Origin: Halomonas getboli
Lineage (GTDB): Bacteria > Pseudomonadota > Gammaproteobacteria > Pseudomonadales > Halomonadaceae
Reading direction: 5' to 3'
Length of the DNA stretch: 64,000 nucleotides
NCBI RefSeq assembly: GCF_023094245.1
Contig: NZ_JALMEW010000003.1
Location: 186,001 to 250,000 of the forward strand
The notes under the pieces are model-generated. The model saw only the letters and a program-made list of their open reading frames with translations, did not search any database and was not told where the DNA came from. The translations under genes were made by a program, and so were the position numbers. This document shows, one piece after another, positions 43,475 to 53,254 of the stretch. Each line of letters opens with the position of its first letter. The first letter of the stretch is position 1.

Positions 43475-44545
43475 ATGCTGGTCGTACGTCCCACCCGGCC
43501 GGCGGATCTGCCGGCCCTGGAGCGGCTGGCGGGCAACGCCACGCCGCGCCTGACCAACCTGCCGGCCCATCGGGACCGCCTCGAGGAGCGCATCGCGCGC
43601 TCCCAGCGGGCCTTCGAGGCCGAGGTGGAGTTCCCCGGCGACGAGCACTACACCTTCGTGCTCGAGGACCTGGAGCGCGGCGAGGTGGTGGGCACCGCCA
43701 CCGTGCGCGCCCAGGCCGGCGCCCGGGAAGCCTACTACACCTATCGCCAGGAAACCCTGATTCACGCCTCGCAGCAGCTCGACGTGCGCCGCGAGGTGCC
43801 GACCCTGTCGCTGTCCCACGAGGTCTCCGAGGCCAGCCTGCTGTGCGCCTATTCGCTGGACCCGCGCTATCGCGGCACCAGCGCCGAGAGCCTGTTGCGC
43901 CGGGCGCGGCTGATGTTCATCGCCCAGTACCCGGAGCGCTTCGCCGAGATCCTGGCCATGGCCTTCCCCGGCTTCCTGGACGACGACCAGCAGTCGCCGT
44001 TCTGGAACAGCGTGGGGCGCCACTTCTTCCAGCGCGACTACCAGGACATCAACTACGTGGCCGGGGTGCGTTCGAAGAGCTTCATCGCCGAGGTGATGCC
44101 GCAGTTCCCGCTCTACCTGGCGCTGCTCACGCCTCAGGCGCGGGCCGCCATCGGTCGCGAACACCCGGACCATGAGGCGGCGCTGGAGGAGATGCTGGGC
44201 GAGGGCTTCCTGCGTTCGCGCCACGTCGACATCTTCGACGCCGGTCCGGTGATCAAGGCCGAGCGCGAACGGCTCGAGAGCTTTCGCCGCGCCGCCTGGC
44301 ACCCGGTGCGCATTCGTCCGGCGCACTCGCTGCCGGACGCCGAGCCGGCGATGGTCGCCAATCAGCGCCTCGGCGACTTCCGCTGCGTGGTGGCACGCTA
44401 TGCGCTGTCGCCCACCGGCCAGCTGATGCTGTCGCCGGAGCACGCCGAACGGCTCGGCGTGGAGGAGGGGCGCGCCGTGCTGGCCGCGCCGCTGGCGCTG
44501 TCGGGCGACGCCCACGACCCGGGCTACGACGAGGGAGAGCTGTGA
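43475..44545 (+). CDS. aruF: Arginine/ornithine N-succinyltransferase subunit alpha
   Basis: A 356-residue subunit of arginine succinyltransferase, the first step of the AST arginine catabolic pathway. It is paralogous to the next gene (shared LLIHAS/LAHSS, QSPFWNSVG, SFIAEVMPQFPLY and DIFDAGP blocks). The ATG at 43475 (MLVVRPTRPADL) matches the family N-terminus and has GGGAGG 7-8 bases upstream; an in-frame GTG at 43421 overlaps the aruC stop but adds a non-homologous leader. A two-subunit AstA is the Pseudomonas-type arrangement. Of the two, this copy is the more divergent. Confidence 0.93.
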   Translation: MLVVRPTRPADLPALERLAGNATPRLTNLPAHRDRLEERIARSQRAFEAEVEFPGDEHYTFVLEDLERGEVVGTATVRAQAGAREAYYTYRQETLIHASQQLDVRREVPTLSLSHEVSEASLLCAYSLDPRYRGTSAESLLRRARLMFIAQYPERFAEILAMAFPGFLDDDQQSPFWNSVGRHFFQRDYQDINYVAGVRSKSFIAEVMPQFPLYLALLTPQARAAIGREHPDHEAALEEMLGEGFLRSRHVDIFDAGPVIKAERERLESFRRAAWHPVRIRPAHSLPDAEPAMVANQRLGDFRCVVARYALSPTGQLMLSPEHAERLGVEEGRAVLAAPLALSGDAHDPGYDEGEL

Positions 44546-45591
44546 TGCGCATTCGACCGATCGCCCCGTCCGATCTGGACGAGCTGCAGGCGGTGGCCCG
44601 GGAGACTGGGGTGGGCTTCACCTCGCTGCCCGACAACCGCGACTTCCTGGCCGCCAAGATCGACACCGCGGTCAGCGCCTTCGCCCAGCAGACGCCGGTG
44701 GACCAGCGGCTCTACTTCTTCGTGCTCGAGGACGAGGCCAGCGGCAAGCTGGCCGGCTGCTGCGCCATCGAGGGCCAGGTGGGCCGCGAGGTGCCGTTCT
44801 ACCACTATCGGCTGGGCACCCTGGCGCACTCCTCGGTGCAGCTCGACCTGCACCGCACTATCGACACCCTGTTCCTGAGCTCGGACCACACCGGCGACGC
44901 CGAAGTGGCCTCGCTGTTCCTGCGTCCCGAGTATCGCGGTGGCGAGCATCGCCTCGAGCGCAACGGTGCGCTGCTGTCGATGGTGCGCTGGCTGTTCATG
45001 GCCGAGTTCCGCGACAGCTTCCCCGACAAGGTGCTGGCCGAGATGCGCGGCAAGTTCGACGCCGAGGGCAAGAGCCCGTTCTGGGAGTGCCTGGGCAGCA
45101 ACTTCTTCCCCATGGACTTCAATGAAGCGGACAGACTCACTGGATTAGGCCAAAAGAGCTTTATCGGCGAGCTGATGCCCAAGTTCCCGATCTACACCCC
45201 CTTCCTCTCCGAGGAGGCCCGGGCCTGCATCGGCGAGGTCCACGAGCACACCCGCCCGGCGCTGGCGATGCTCAAGAAGCAGGGCCTGCGCTGGGAAGGG
45301 TTCATCGACATCTTCGATGGTGGCCCCACCGTGGAGGCCTATATCGACGACGTGCGCGGGGTGCGCCTGTCGCGGACCTGCCGCGTGGAGATCAAGGCCG
45401 GCGAGCTCGAACAGGCCGAGCGGCCGCGCTGGCTGGCCGCGACCACGTCCATGGCCGGGTTCCGCGCGGCCTGGCTGGGCCGCGGGCCCGATGACGACGG
45501 CGTGGTGACGCTGAGCGAGGCCGAAGCGGCACGCCTCGAGGTCGGCGCCGGCGACACCCTGCGCATTCTGGATAGCGACGAGGAGGCATGA
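44545..45591 (+). CDS. aruG: Arginine N-succinyltransferase subunit beta
   Basis: A 348-residue second subunit, paralogue of AruF, with family blocks [51 protein letters not shown] and [15 protein letters not shown]. The ATG at 44545 shares one base with the aruF stop (TGATG); the preceding GTG is also in frame. Succinylates the alpha-amino group of arginine (and ornithine). One stretch near 45121-45160 has unusually A/T-rich codons compared with the neighbourhood. Confidence 0.94.
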   Translation: MRIRPIAPSDLDELQAVARETGVGFTSLPDNRDFLAAKIDTAVSAFAQQTPVDQRLYFFVLEDEASGKLAGCCAIEGQVGREVPFYHYRLGTLAHSSVQLDLHRTIDTLFLSSDHTGDAEVASLFLRPEYRGGEHRLERNGALLSMVRWLFMAEFRDSFPDKVLAEMRGKFDAEGKSPFWECLGSNFFPMDFNEADRLTGLGQKSFIGELMPKFPIYTPFLSEEARACIGEVHEHTRPALAMLKKQGLRWEGFIDIFDGGPTVEAYIDDVRGVRLSRTCRVEIKAGELEQAERPRWLAATTSMAGFRAAWLGRGPDDDGVVTLSEAEAARLEVGAGDTLRILDSDEEA

Positions 45592-47060
45592 TGAAGGCGA
45601 CGCGACAGCTGCTGATCGGCGGTGAGTGGCAGGACGGCGAGGCCGAGGGCTTCGCCAAGCAGGACCCGGTCTCGGGCGAGACGCTGTGGCGGGGCCACGC
45701 CGCCTCCGAGGCCCAGGTGGGCGCCGCCGTCGAGACCGCCCGCGCCGCCTTCCCGGCCTGGGCGCGGCAGACGTTCGAGGCGCGCCAGGCGCTGGTCGAG
45801 CGCTTCCGCGAGGTGCTCGAGAGCCACCGCGAGGACCTGGCCACGGCGATCGCCGGTGAGACCGGCAAGCCGCTGTGGGAGGCGCGCACCGAGGTCGGCG
45901 CGATGATCGGCAAGGTGGCGATCTCGATCCGTGCCTACCAGGAGCGCACCGGCGAGCGCGAGCGCGACCTGGGCGAGGCCCGGGCGGTGCTGCGCCACCG
46001 GCCCCACGGCGTGATGGCGGTGTTCGGCCCCTACAACTTCCCCGGCCACCTGCCCAACGGCCACATGGTGCCGGCGCTGCTGGCCGGCAACACCGTGGTC
46101 TTCAAGCCCAGCGAGCAGACCCCGCTGACCGCCGACCTGACGCTGCAGTGCTGGCGCGAGGCCGGCCTGCCCGAGGGCGTGATCAATCTGGTGCAGGGCG
46201 CGGCCCCGGTGGGCCAGGCGCTGTCCTCCCACACCGGCATCGACGGCCTGCTGTTCACCGGCAGCGCCAAGGTCGGCGGCCTGCTGCATCGGCAGTTCGC
46301 CGGCCAGATGGACAAGATCCTGGCCCTCGAGCTCGGCGGCAACAACCCGCTGGTGATCAAGGACGTGCCCGACCAGGACGCCGCCGTGCTGACCATCCTG
46401 CAGTCGGCGTTTCTGTCCGGCGGCCAGCGCTGTACCTGTGCGCGCCGGCTGATCGTGCCGGAAGGGCAGGTGGGCGATCACCTGCTGGACGCCCTGTCTG
46501 ATGCCATCTCGCGGCTCCACGTGGCCGGCCAGTTCAGCGAGCAGGCGCCGTTCTACGGCGGCCTTGTCAGCGTGGCCGCCGCCGATGGCCTGCTGGCGGC
46601 CCAGGACGACCTCGAGGCCCGCGGCGGCAGCGTGCTCGCGCGCATGCAGCGCCTGGAAGAGAACACCAGCCTGCTGTCGCCGGCGCTGATCGACGTCACC
46701 GGCCTGGAGGTGCCCGACGAGGAGCACTTCGGCCCGCTGCTCAAGGTCCATCGCTACCGCGACTGGGACGAGGCGATGGCACTGGCCAACGACACCCGCT
46801 ACGGCCTCTCCGCCGGGCTGATCGGCGGCGAGCGCGAGGACTGGGACGACTTCCTGCTGCGCATCCGCGCCGGCATCGTCAACTGGAACCGCCAGACCAC
46901 CGGCGCCTCCGGCGACGCGCCCTTCGGCGGCGTGGGCGATAGCGGCAACCATCGCCCCAGTGCCTATTACGCGGCCGACTACTGCGCCTATCCGGTAGCC
47001 TCTATGGAAAGCGAGGCGCTGAGCCTGCCCGACAAGCTGCCGCCGGGGGTGACGCTGTGA
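45591..47060 (+). CDS. astD: Succinylglutamate-semialdehyde dehydrogenase
   Basis: A 489-residue NAD-dependent aldehyde dehydrogenase. The catalytic Cys is in [12 protein letters not shown] and the general base Glu in [19 protein letters not shown] and [13 protein letters not shown] are characteristic of AstD. AGGAGG lies 4 bases before ATG 45591; the ATG at 45588 is too close to it. Converts succinylglutamate semialdehyde to succinylglutamate. Confidence 0.96.
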   Translation: MKATRQLLIGGEWQDGEAEGFAKQDPVSGETLWRGHAASEAQVGAAVETARAAFPAWARQTFEARQALVERFREVLESHREDLATAIAGETGKPLWEARTEVGAMIGKVAISIRAYQERTGERERDLGEARAVLRHRPHGVMAVFGPYNFPGHLPNGHMVPALLAGNTVVFKPSEQTPLTADLTLQCWREAGLPEGVINLVQGAAPVGQALSSHTGIDGLLFTGSAKVGGLLHRQFAGQMDKILALELGGNNPLVIKDVPDQDAAVLTILQSAFLSGGQRCTCARRLIVPEGQVGDHLLDALSDAISRLHVAGQFSEQAPFYGGLVSVAAADGLLAAQDDLEARGGSVLARMQRLEENTSLLSPALIDVTGLEVPDEEHFGPLLKVHRYRDWDEAMALANDTRYGLSAGLIGGEREDWDDFLLRIRAGIVNWNRQTTGASGDAPFGGVGDSGNHRPSAYYAADYCAYPVASMESEALSLPDKLPPGVTL

Positions 47061-47074
47061 GCCGGGAACCCGAC

Positions 47075-48412
47075 ATGAGCGTTCGCGAGGTCAACTTCGA
47101 CGGCCTGGTGGGCCCGACCCACAACTACTCGGGCCTGGCCCACGGCAACGTGGCCTCGATGAGCCACGAGGGGCTGGTGGCCAATCCCCGCGAGGCCGCG
47201 CTGCAGGGCCTCGAGAAGATGAAGTCGCTGATGGACGCCGGCTACGCCCAGGGCGTGCTGCCGCCCCAGCAGCGCCCGGACCTGGGCGCGCTGCGCGATC
47301 TCGGCTTCGCCGGCAGCGATGCCGAGGTGCTGGCCCGGGCCGCCGACGAGGCGCCTCAGGTGCTGCGCGCGGTGTGCTCGGCCTCCAGCATGTGGACCGC
47401 CAACGCCGCCACGGTGACGCCGAGCGTCGACGCGCCGGACGGACGGGTGCACTTCACCCCGGCCAACCTGCAGTCGAGCTTCCACCGCTACCTGGAGCCG
47501 GCCACCACCGGCCGGGTGCTGGCGTCGATCTTCGCCGACGAGGCCCGCTTCGCCCACCATCCGGTGCTGCCGGCGACGCCGGCCTTCTCCGACGAGGGCG
47601 CGGCCAACCACACCCGGCTGGCCGGCGACCACGGGGAGCCGGGCGTGCACCTCTACGTCTATGGCCGCCAGGCGTTCGGCGGCGACGGCATCGCGCCGCG
47701 GCGCTATCCGGCCCGCCAGACGCTGGAGGCCAGTCAGGCGGTGGCCCGCCAGCACGGCCTCGGCGATGCCCAGACGGTGTTCGCCCAGCAGCATCCCGAG
47801 GCCATCGACGCCGGCGTCTTCCACAACGACGTCATCGCGGTGGGCAACGGCCCGGTGCTGCTCTACCACGAGTACGCCTTCCGCGACGAGCAGGGCACCC
47901 TGGACGCGCTGCGCGAACGCGTGGCCTCGCCGCTGATTCCGGTGCGGGTGCCGGTGGAGGCGGTGAGCCTGGACGACGCCGTGGCCTCGTACCTGTTCAA
48001 CTCTCAGCTGCTCACGAATGCGGACGGCACCATGACCCTGGTGGTGCCCGGCGAGTGCCAGGAGCGCGAGGCGGTATGGCGCTGCCTGCAGGATCACCTG
48101 CTGGCGGGCCACAACCCCATCGCCGAGGTGGTGGTGAAGGACGTCAAGCAGTCGATGCGCAATGGCGGCGGCCCCGCCTGCCTGCGGCTGCGGGTGGCGC
48201 TCTCCGAGGCCGAGCGCGCCGCGCTCTCCGGCCGGGTGCTGCTCGACGACGCCCTGCACGGCGAGCTGACCGCCTGGGTGAAGCGCCACTACCGCGACCG
48301 CCTGGCCCCGGCCGATCTGGCCGACCCGGCGCTCGCCAGCGAGACCCTCGCCGCTCTGGACGAGCTCACCGGCATCCTCCAGCTGGGCAGCGTCTACCCC
48401 TTCCAGCGCTGA
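47075..48412 (+). CDS. astB: N-succinylarginine dihydrolase
   Basis: A 445-residue guanidino-modifying enzyme that hydrolyses succinylarginine to succinylornithine, CO2 and ammonia. The N-terminus [18 protein letters not shown], the His in [20 protein letters not shown] and the catalytic Cys in [10 protein letters not shown] are conserved. The ATG at 47075 matches the family start; a GTG at 47057 overlapping the astD stop is an alternative that adds six residues. The operon ends here: the last enzyme, AstE, is not encoded next to it. Confidence 0.95.
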   Translation: MSVREVNFDGLVGPTHNYSGLAHGNVASMSHEGLVANPREAALQGLEKMKSLMDAGYAQGVLPPQQRPDLGALRDLGFAGSDAEVLARAADEAPQVLRAVCSASSMWTANAATVTPSVDAPDGRVHFTPANLQSSFHRYLEPATTGRVLASIFADEARFAHHPVLPATPAFSDEGAANHTRLAGDHGEPGVHLYVYGRQAFGGDGIAPRRYPARQTLEASQAVARQHGLGDAQTVFAQQHPEAIDAGVFHNDVIAVGNGPVLLYHEYAFRDEQGTLDALRERVASPLIPVRVPVEAVSLDDAVASYLFNSQLLTNADGTMTLVVPGECQEREAVWRCLQDHLLAGHNPIAEVVVKDVKQSMRNGGGPACLRLRVALSEAERAALSGRVLLDDALHGELTAWVKRHYRDRLAPADLADPALASETLAALDELTGILQLGSVYPFQR

Positions 48413-48458
48413 GCCATCGGCGCTGCCTCGTGCGGCCCTGCCGCCGAGGCGTCTCCGG

Positions 48459-48476
48459 CCCCGCCGATCGGCGGGG
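48459..48476. terminator. GC-rich palindrome between astB and the convergent reductase gene
   Basis: The perfect palindrome CCCCGCCGATCGGCGGGG lies midway between two convergent genes. There is no T-run. It could be a shared terminator hairpin. Confidence 0.5.
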
Positions 48477-48505
48477 GCGGATCTCGTTCTGCGCCCTGCC
48501 GGGCG

Positions 48506-49492
48506 TCAGCGGTTGACGTCGACCACCAGCCGGCCGCGCACCTTGCCGGCCAGCAGTTCATCGGCCGCGTCGATCGCTTCCGAGAGGCCGATCTCCCGTG
48601 TCATCTGCTCGAGCCTGTCGCGGTCGATCTCCTCGGCCAGGCGGCGCCAGGCCTCGTCGCGCTCCGCCGCCGGGCGGGTGACGCTGTTGATGCCGAGCAG
48701 GGTCACGCCGCGCAGGATGAAGGGTGCCACGGTGGCCGGGAAGTCCATGCCCTGGGCCAGGCCGCAGGCCGCGACCCAGCCGTCTTCCTGGGTCTGGGCG
48801 CAGGCGTTGGCCAGGGTGTGGCTGCCTACGGAATCGATGACCGCGGCCCAGCGCGCCTTGCCGAGCGGCTTGCCGGGAGACGACAGCTCATCGCGGGGCA
48901 GGATCTCCGCGGCGCCGAGGGCCTTCAGGTAGTCCGCCTCCTCGGGGCGGCCGGTGGCGGCGATGACACGATAGCCGCGCCGTGCCAGCAGCATCACGGC
49001 GACGCTGCCCACGCCCCCGCTGGCGCCGGTGACCAGCACGTCGCCGTGGGCCGGGGTGAGGCCGTGACGCTCCAGGGCGATGAGGCTCAGCATGGCCGTA
49101 TAGCCCGCGGTGCCGATCGACATCGCCTGTCGAGGGCTCAGATCGTCGGGCAGGCGCGTCAGCCACTCGGCCCGCACCCGAGCCCGCTGTGCCAGGCCGC
49201 CCCAATGGCCCTCGCCTATCCCCCAGCCGTTGACCAGCACCCGGTCGCCCGGGCGCCAGTCGTCATGTTCGCTGTGTTCCACCACGCCGGCCAGGTCGAT
49301 GCCTGGCACCAGCGGGAAGCGCCGGATCACCGGGCCTTGGCCGGTGATGCCGAGGGCATCCTTGTAGTTGAGCGTGCTCCACTCGACCCGCACCCGGACG
49401 TCGCCCTGGGGAAGGTCGCTCGTCTCGAGTCGGGTGAGGGCCGCGGTGTTCCTCTGGTCTTCGGTCTGGCTCACCAGGATGGCATTGAACAT
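48506..49492 (-). CDS. acuI: AcuI/YhdH-type acrylyl-CoA reductase (MDR superfamily)
   Basis: A 328-residue zinc-free medium-chain oxidoreductase. The NADPH site is VTGASGGVGSVAVMLLARRGY, with STLNYKDALGITGQGPV and FPLVPGIDLAGVV at the N-terminus as in AcuI and E. coli YhdH, which reduce acrylyl-CoA. A 15-bp palindromic operator sits 13 bp before the start codon and overlaps nothing but the leader before AAAAGGAG. It is downstream of, and on the same strand as, a TetR regulator gene. Confidence 0.88.
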   Translation of the reverse strand: MFNAILVSQTEDQRNTAALTRLETSDLPQGDVRVRVEWSTLNYKDALGITGQGPVIRRFPLVPGIDLAGVVEHSEHDDWRPGDRVLVNGWGIGEGHWGGLAQRARVRAEWLTRLPDDLSPRQAMSIGTAGYTAMLSLIALERHGLTPAHGDVLVTGASGGVGSVAVMLLARRGYRVIAATGRPEEADYLKALGAAEILPRDELSSPGKPLGKARWAAVIDSVGSHTLANACAQTQEDGWVAACGLAQGMDFPATVAPFILRGVTLLGINSVTRPAAERDEAWRRLAEEIDRDRLEQMTREIGLSEAIDAADELLAGKVRGRLVVDVNR

Positions 49493-49505
49493 GGGATCTC
49501 CTTTT

Positions 49506-49520
49506 TAGACCGGTCGTCTA
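49506..49520 (-). promoter_or_regulatory. TetR-type operator in front of acuI
   Basis: TAGACCGGTCGTCTA, a near-perfect palindrome, identical to the site at 50246-50260. It lies between the predicted acuI promoter zone and its Shine-Dalgarno. Confidence 0.8.
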
Positions 49521-49605
49521 TCAATGGGCCTGAAAAAGCCCGATGCGAACCAGGCGTCGGCTGAGCGACGGCTGTGGGGCCCGCCGAGGCGGCGGGCATG
49601 GAACC

Positions 49606-50235
49606 TTATCTCGGCAGTCGGGCCAGATACTCCTCGCCGAAGAGCGTCAGCGGGGTGTCGTCCTGAACGATGCGCGCGCGCTGGACGGCGCCTTCCCAGC
49701 CGATCCAGAACAGCGCGGCCAGGCGCTCGCAGTCGGCGTCCGGCGCGAGGTCGCCGTCCTCCACGGCGAGCCGCAGGCAGCGTGCCAGGCGCCGCTCCCA
49801 GTCCTCCAGGATCGCCGTCAGGCGCTCGCGGTAACGGGCGGGCAGAATGGTGATCTCCTGACACAGGTTGCCCACCAGGCAGCCGCGTCGATAATCGTGA
49901 CGCGCCATGCCCATCCTGGCGTCGTCTATGAAGCGGCCGATCCGCTCGAGCGGCGGTACCTCGGGATCGAGCAGCCAGCGGTCGAGCTTGCCGGCGAAGT
50001 AGGCGGCGTAGCGATCCATTACCGCCTCGCCGAAGGCTTCCTTGCTGTCGAAGTAGTGGTAGAAGGAGCCCTTGGGCACGCCGACCTGCTTGAGCACGCC
50101 GTCGATGCCGGTGGAGACGAACCCCTGTTCGGTGAGAATCTCCACGCCGCAGCGGATCAGGGCGTCTCGGGTGTCGGGGTTGTCGCGCGGGGTCCTGGGC
50201 GGACGGCCGCGGCGTTTGGTCGTCGTGGTGTTCAT
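49606..50235 (-). CDS. acuR: TetR-family repressor, AcuR-like
   Basis: A 209-residue TetR regulator. The N-terminal HTH is clear (RDALIRCGVEILTEQGF, then GVLKQVGVPKGSFYHYF with DSKEAFGEAVM). The C-terminal domain has the RRGCLVGNLCQE segment found in AcuR and NemR-type regulators, whose Cys may sense electrophiles. The ATG at 50235 is preferred over a TTG at 50241. An identical palindrome precedes this gene and the reductase gene, which indicates that it represses both itself and acuI. No good Shine-Dalgarno is present. Confidence 0.87.
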   Translation of the reverse strand: MNTTTTKRRGRPPRTPRDNPDTRDALIRCGVEILTEQGFVSTGIDGVLKQVGVPKGSFYHYFDSKEAFGEAVMDRYAAYFAGKLDRWLLDPEVPPLERIGRFIDDARMGMARHDYRRGCLVGNLCQEITILPARYRERLTAILEDWERRLARCLRLAVEDGDLAPDADCERLAALFWIGWEGAVQRARIVQDDTPLTLFGEEYLARLPR

Positions 50236-50245
50236 GCGCAAAATT

Positions 50246-50260
50246 TAGACCGGTCGTCTA
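50246..50260 (-). promoter_or_regulatory. TetR-type operator in front of its own gene
   Basis: TAGACCGGTCGTCTA, identical to 49506-49520, ending 11 bp before the regulator's ATG. Its flanks are also similar (TT before, T-x-AA after). It fits autorepression. Confidence 0.8.
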
Positions 50261-50362
50261 TGAAAATGCAAATCGAAAAAAATCCATCAGGCCGCCGGTC
50301 GTCCCGTGTTCTGACGGCGTATGCTGATGCAACGCATCCATTCCACGCGCAAGGAGGCCGAC

Positions 50363-51283
50363 GTGGCCGCAAGCAGTCTGCTGACCCTGATCGACGACAT
50401 CGCCACGCTGCTCGATGACGTCTCGCTGATGACCAAGGTGGCGGCCAAGAAGACCGCCGGCATGCTCAGCGACGACCTGGCGTTGAACGCCCAGCAGGTC
50501 ACCGGGGTGAAGGCCGACCGGGAGCTGCCGGTGGTGTGGGCGGTGGCCAAGGGCTCGCTGCGCAACAAGGCGATCCTGATTCCCGCCGCGCTCTTGATCA
50601 GCGCCTTCGTGCCGGTGCTGGTCACGGTGCTGCTGATGCTGGGCGGCACCTATCTGTGCTATGAGGGCGCCGAGAAGCTGGCGCACAAGTTCCTGCACGG
50701 CAAGGACGACGAGACCGAGCACGCCGAGCGCGTGAAGGCCCTGGCCGACCAGGGCGTCGACATGCGCGAGTTCGAGCGCAAGCGCATCAAGGGCGCGATT
50801 CGCACCGACTTCATCCTCTCCGCCGAGATCATCGTCATCACCCTGGGCACGGTGACCGGCGTTGCCCTCGGCCAGCAGGTGCTGGTGCTGATCGGCATCG
50901 GGCTCTTGATGACCGTGGGCGTCTACGGCCTGGTGGCCGGCATCGTCAAGCTGGACGATCTGGGGCTCTACCTCAGTCGCCGCGAGGGCGCTCTGGCGGG
51001 GCTGGGGCGCGGCCTGGTCGCCGCCGCGCCCAAGCTGATGAAGCTGCTGTCGGTGGTCGGCACTGCGGCCATGTTCCTGGTCGGCGGCGGTATCCTCTCT
51101 CACGGCGTGCCCGTGCTGCATCATCTGACCCGGGACGTGGCCGAGGCGGATCTGGCCGTGCCGAGCCTCGAGGCCGTGGTCCACGGCCTCGGCCCGATGC
51201 TCATCAACCTCGGCATAGGACTGGTGGTCGGCGCCGTGGTGCTCGGCGCGGTGACGCTGTTCCAGCGCCTGCGCGGGGCCTGA
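50363..51283 (+). CDS. DUF808 family membrane protein, YedI-like
   Basis: A 306-residue membrane protein with the DUF808 N-terminus ASSLLTLIDDIATLLDDVS and the block AAKKTAGMLSDDLALNAQQV, RELPVVWAVAKGS, as in E. coli YedI. About six hydrophobic segments follow. The start is GTG at 50363, with AAGGAGG 5 bases upstream; an ATG 42 bases earlier lacks homology. Function unknown. Confidence 0.9.
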   Translation: MAASSLLTLIDDIATLLDDVSLMTKVAAKKTAGMLSDDLALNAQQVTGVKADRELPVVWAVAKGSLRNKAILIPAALLISAFVPVLVTVLLMLGGTYLCYEGAEKLAHKFLHGKDDETEHAERVKALADQGVDMREFERKRIKGAIRTDFILSAEIIVITLGTVTGVALGQQVLVLIGIGLLMTVGVYGLVAGIVKLDDLGLYLSRREGALAGLGRGLVAAAPKLMKLLSVVGTAAMFLVGGGILSHGVPVLHHLTRDVAEADLAVPSLEAVVHGLGPMLINLGIGLVVGAVVLGAVTLFQRLRGA

Positions 51284-51377
51284 GGCGTCCGGCGGAGAGC
51301 GTCGGGCGCCGTGCTCATCGGATGGGAGACCGCAGGCCGCTGCTATGCTGGTGGCGAACGGGCAAGGGAGGTGCAAG

Positions 51378-52124
51378 GTGGCGCAATGGGTCTACTGGCT
51401 GGACATGGCGGGGGTGATCGTCTTCGCGCTCTCCGGGGTGATTCTCGCCTGCCGCTCGCGCATGGACCCCTTCGGCATGCTGGTGCTGGCCGCGATGACC
51501 GGCATCGGCGGCGGCACCCTGCGTGACCTGGTGCTCGGCGTGCGTCCGGTGTTCTGGGTCGGTGACCCCGCCTACCTGTGGGTGATCCTGGCCACGGTGG
51601 GCCTGTCGATCCTCGGCTTCCACTATATCCACCGCCTGTCGCGGATCTTCCTGCCGGTGGCCGATGCCTTCGGCCTGGCACTGTTCACCGTGATCGGCAC
51701 CCACAAGGCCCTGAGCCTGGAGGCGCCCGGCGTGGTGGCGGTACTGATGGGGCTCTTGACCGGGGTGGCCGGCGGCATGATGCGCGACGTGCTGGCGCGT
51801 CGCGTGCCCATGGTGCTGCGGCAGGAAATCTATGCCACCGCGGCCATTGCCGGTGGCGTGGTGCTGGTCGTTCTCGAGGCGCTCGGCGCACCGCTGCCGC
51901 TGAGCGTGGCGGCATCGCTGGTGACGACCCTGGGGCTGCGGCTGTCGGCCATCCACTGGGGGCTGGCGCTGCCGGTCTTCGCCTGGGTGACGATACCACC
52001 GCCCGCTCCGCCGCCTGGCGAGACGAATGACGCCGCGTCACCGCCCGGGCCGCCGCGGCGCCCCAAGGCGCGCGTCAAGCTGATTCCCCCGGAGCGGTCG
52101 CGTCGCCGCAGGAGGTCATCATGA
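51378..52124 (+). CDS. TRIC cation channel family protein (UPF0126, YicG-like)
   Basis: A 248-residue membrane protein with two homologous three-helix repeats, each carrying the glycine-rich signature (MTGIGGGTLRDLVLG and LTGVAGGMMRDVLARRVP). These are typical of bacterial TRIC-type channels. The C-terminal 50 residues are a Pro-rich, then strongly basic cytoplasmic tail (PERSRRRRRSS) that is longer than usual. The GTG at 51378 has GGGAGG upstream; an ATG at 51345 is possible. The stop overlaps the next gene by 4 bp. Confidence 0.88.
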   Translation: MAQWVYWLDMAGVIVFALSGVILACRSRMDPFGMLVLAAMTGIGGGTLRDLVLGVRPVFWVGDPAYLWVILATVGLSILGFHYIHRLSRIFLPVADAFGLALFTVIGTHKALSLEAPGVVAVLMGLLTGVAGGMMRDVLARRVPMVLRQEIYATAAIAGGVVLVVLEALGAPLPLSVAASLVTTLGLRLSAIHWGLALPVFAWVTIPPPAPPPGETNDAASPPGPPRRPKARVKLIPPERSRRRRRSS

Positions 52125-53254
52125 ATCGTCACGCGCCATGGCGCTGGCTGGTCGGCTGGGGGCTGGCGCTGCTGCTGGCCGGCTGCGCCCTCGAACCCGC
52201 CACCCCGGCGCTCGACGACGAGGCGGTGGCGGCCGAGATTCGCGCCACCTACGAGCGTTCCCTGCCGAGCCTGTCGGCGGGCAAGCAGCGCCACTATGCC
52301 CAGCGGCTTTACCGCATCACCGGCGAGGCGCGCTGGCTGCCGCTCAATCGCGACTATGGCGAGCGGCTGGTGGCCTCGCTGCGCGAGGAGATCGCCCGGC
52401 TGGACGAGCCCGGCTACGCGGCGCGTCGCAGCCGCGAGGGTGTCGAGGGCTATTCCGTGCGCACCGCCAAGCAGCGCCGTCGCAAGCGCATGCTCGCCGA
52501 CTGGGGCGAGATCCATTTCGCCAAGGGGCTGGCCTTCGATCTGACCCAGGCCCACTACCACGGCCTGCTCAACGAGCGGGACCTTCCCGGCTATCGGCGG
52601 GCGCTGGACTATCTGTCGGGCGTCGACTTCCTGGCCTTCGTGACCGACCCTGAGGTGCTCGACGTCTACGCCGCCCAGGTCGCCAATCTGGTCTACTACC
52701 TGCACGACCTCGGCGTGGCGGACCTGCGCGGCGAGGCCATCGCCGCCTTCCGGCAGCGCTTCCCGCCATCGCGGAACGCGACGCTGAGTCAGGCGCTCTT
52801 CCGCAACAAGATCTACGGCATGACTCACTTCGTGATCGCCGCCAGCGACTACTACCAGCATCCGGTCTCGGCAGACGAGTTCGGCTGGGTGCTGGACGGC
52901 TTCTCCGGCGCGCTGGGGCGGATCCTGGCCGACACCAAGGAAGATATCTACACCGAGGTGGGCATCAGCTTCCTGCTGGCCGGCAGGGAAGCGGCGCCCG
53001 CCGTGACGCGCCTGCGCGAGGCATTGGTCGACGCCTTCGATCCGGTGGCCGGGATGGTGCCCTCGGAGTCGGGCGGCACCGACCTCGAGCGCGGCGAGCA
53101 CCGCAACGTGCTGGCGATCATGCTGCTGGACTGGCCCGAGCGGCTCTACCCGGGGCCGATCCTGTCGACGATCCGTCAGGAAAGGGAGTCGGTCGCCTGT
53201 CGTGACGTCGAGCCGGACATCTGCGCCGCCAGCGTGCGCTTGATATCCAGGTAG
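52121..53254 (+). CDS. DUF3541-like lipoprotein
   Basis: A 377-residue probable lipoprotein: signal peptide with lipobox LLAGC (Cys22) and then a helical domain (EIRATYERSLPSLSAGKQRHYAQRL near residue 40; DIYTEVGISFLLAG later). I associate this pattern with DUF3541, known from Vibrio and relatives, without known function. It overlaps the TRIC gene by 4 bp. Its last 79 bp overlap the convergent acyltransferase gene, so the two C-termini are encoded on opposite strands of the same DNA. Confidence 0.72.
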   Translation: MNRHAPWRWLVGWGLALLLAGCALEPATPALDDEAVAAEIRATYERSLPSLSAGKQRHYAQRLYRITGEARWLPLNRDYGERLVASLREEIARLDEPGYAARRSREGVEGYSVRTAKQRRRKRMLADWGEIHFAKGLAFDLTQAHYHGLLNERDLPGYRRALDYLSGVDFLAFVTDPEVLDVYAAQVANLVYYLHDLGVADLRGEAIAAFRQRFPPSRNATLSQALFRNKIYGMTHFVIAASDYYQHPVSADEFGWVLDGFSGALGRILADTKEDIYTEVGISFLLAGREAAPAVTRLREALVDAFDPVAGMVPSESGGTDLERGEHRNVLAIMLLDWPERLYPGPILSTIRQERESVACRDVEPDICAASVRLISR

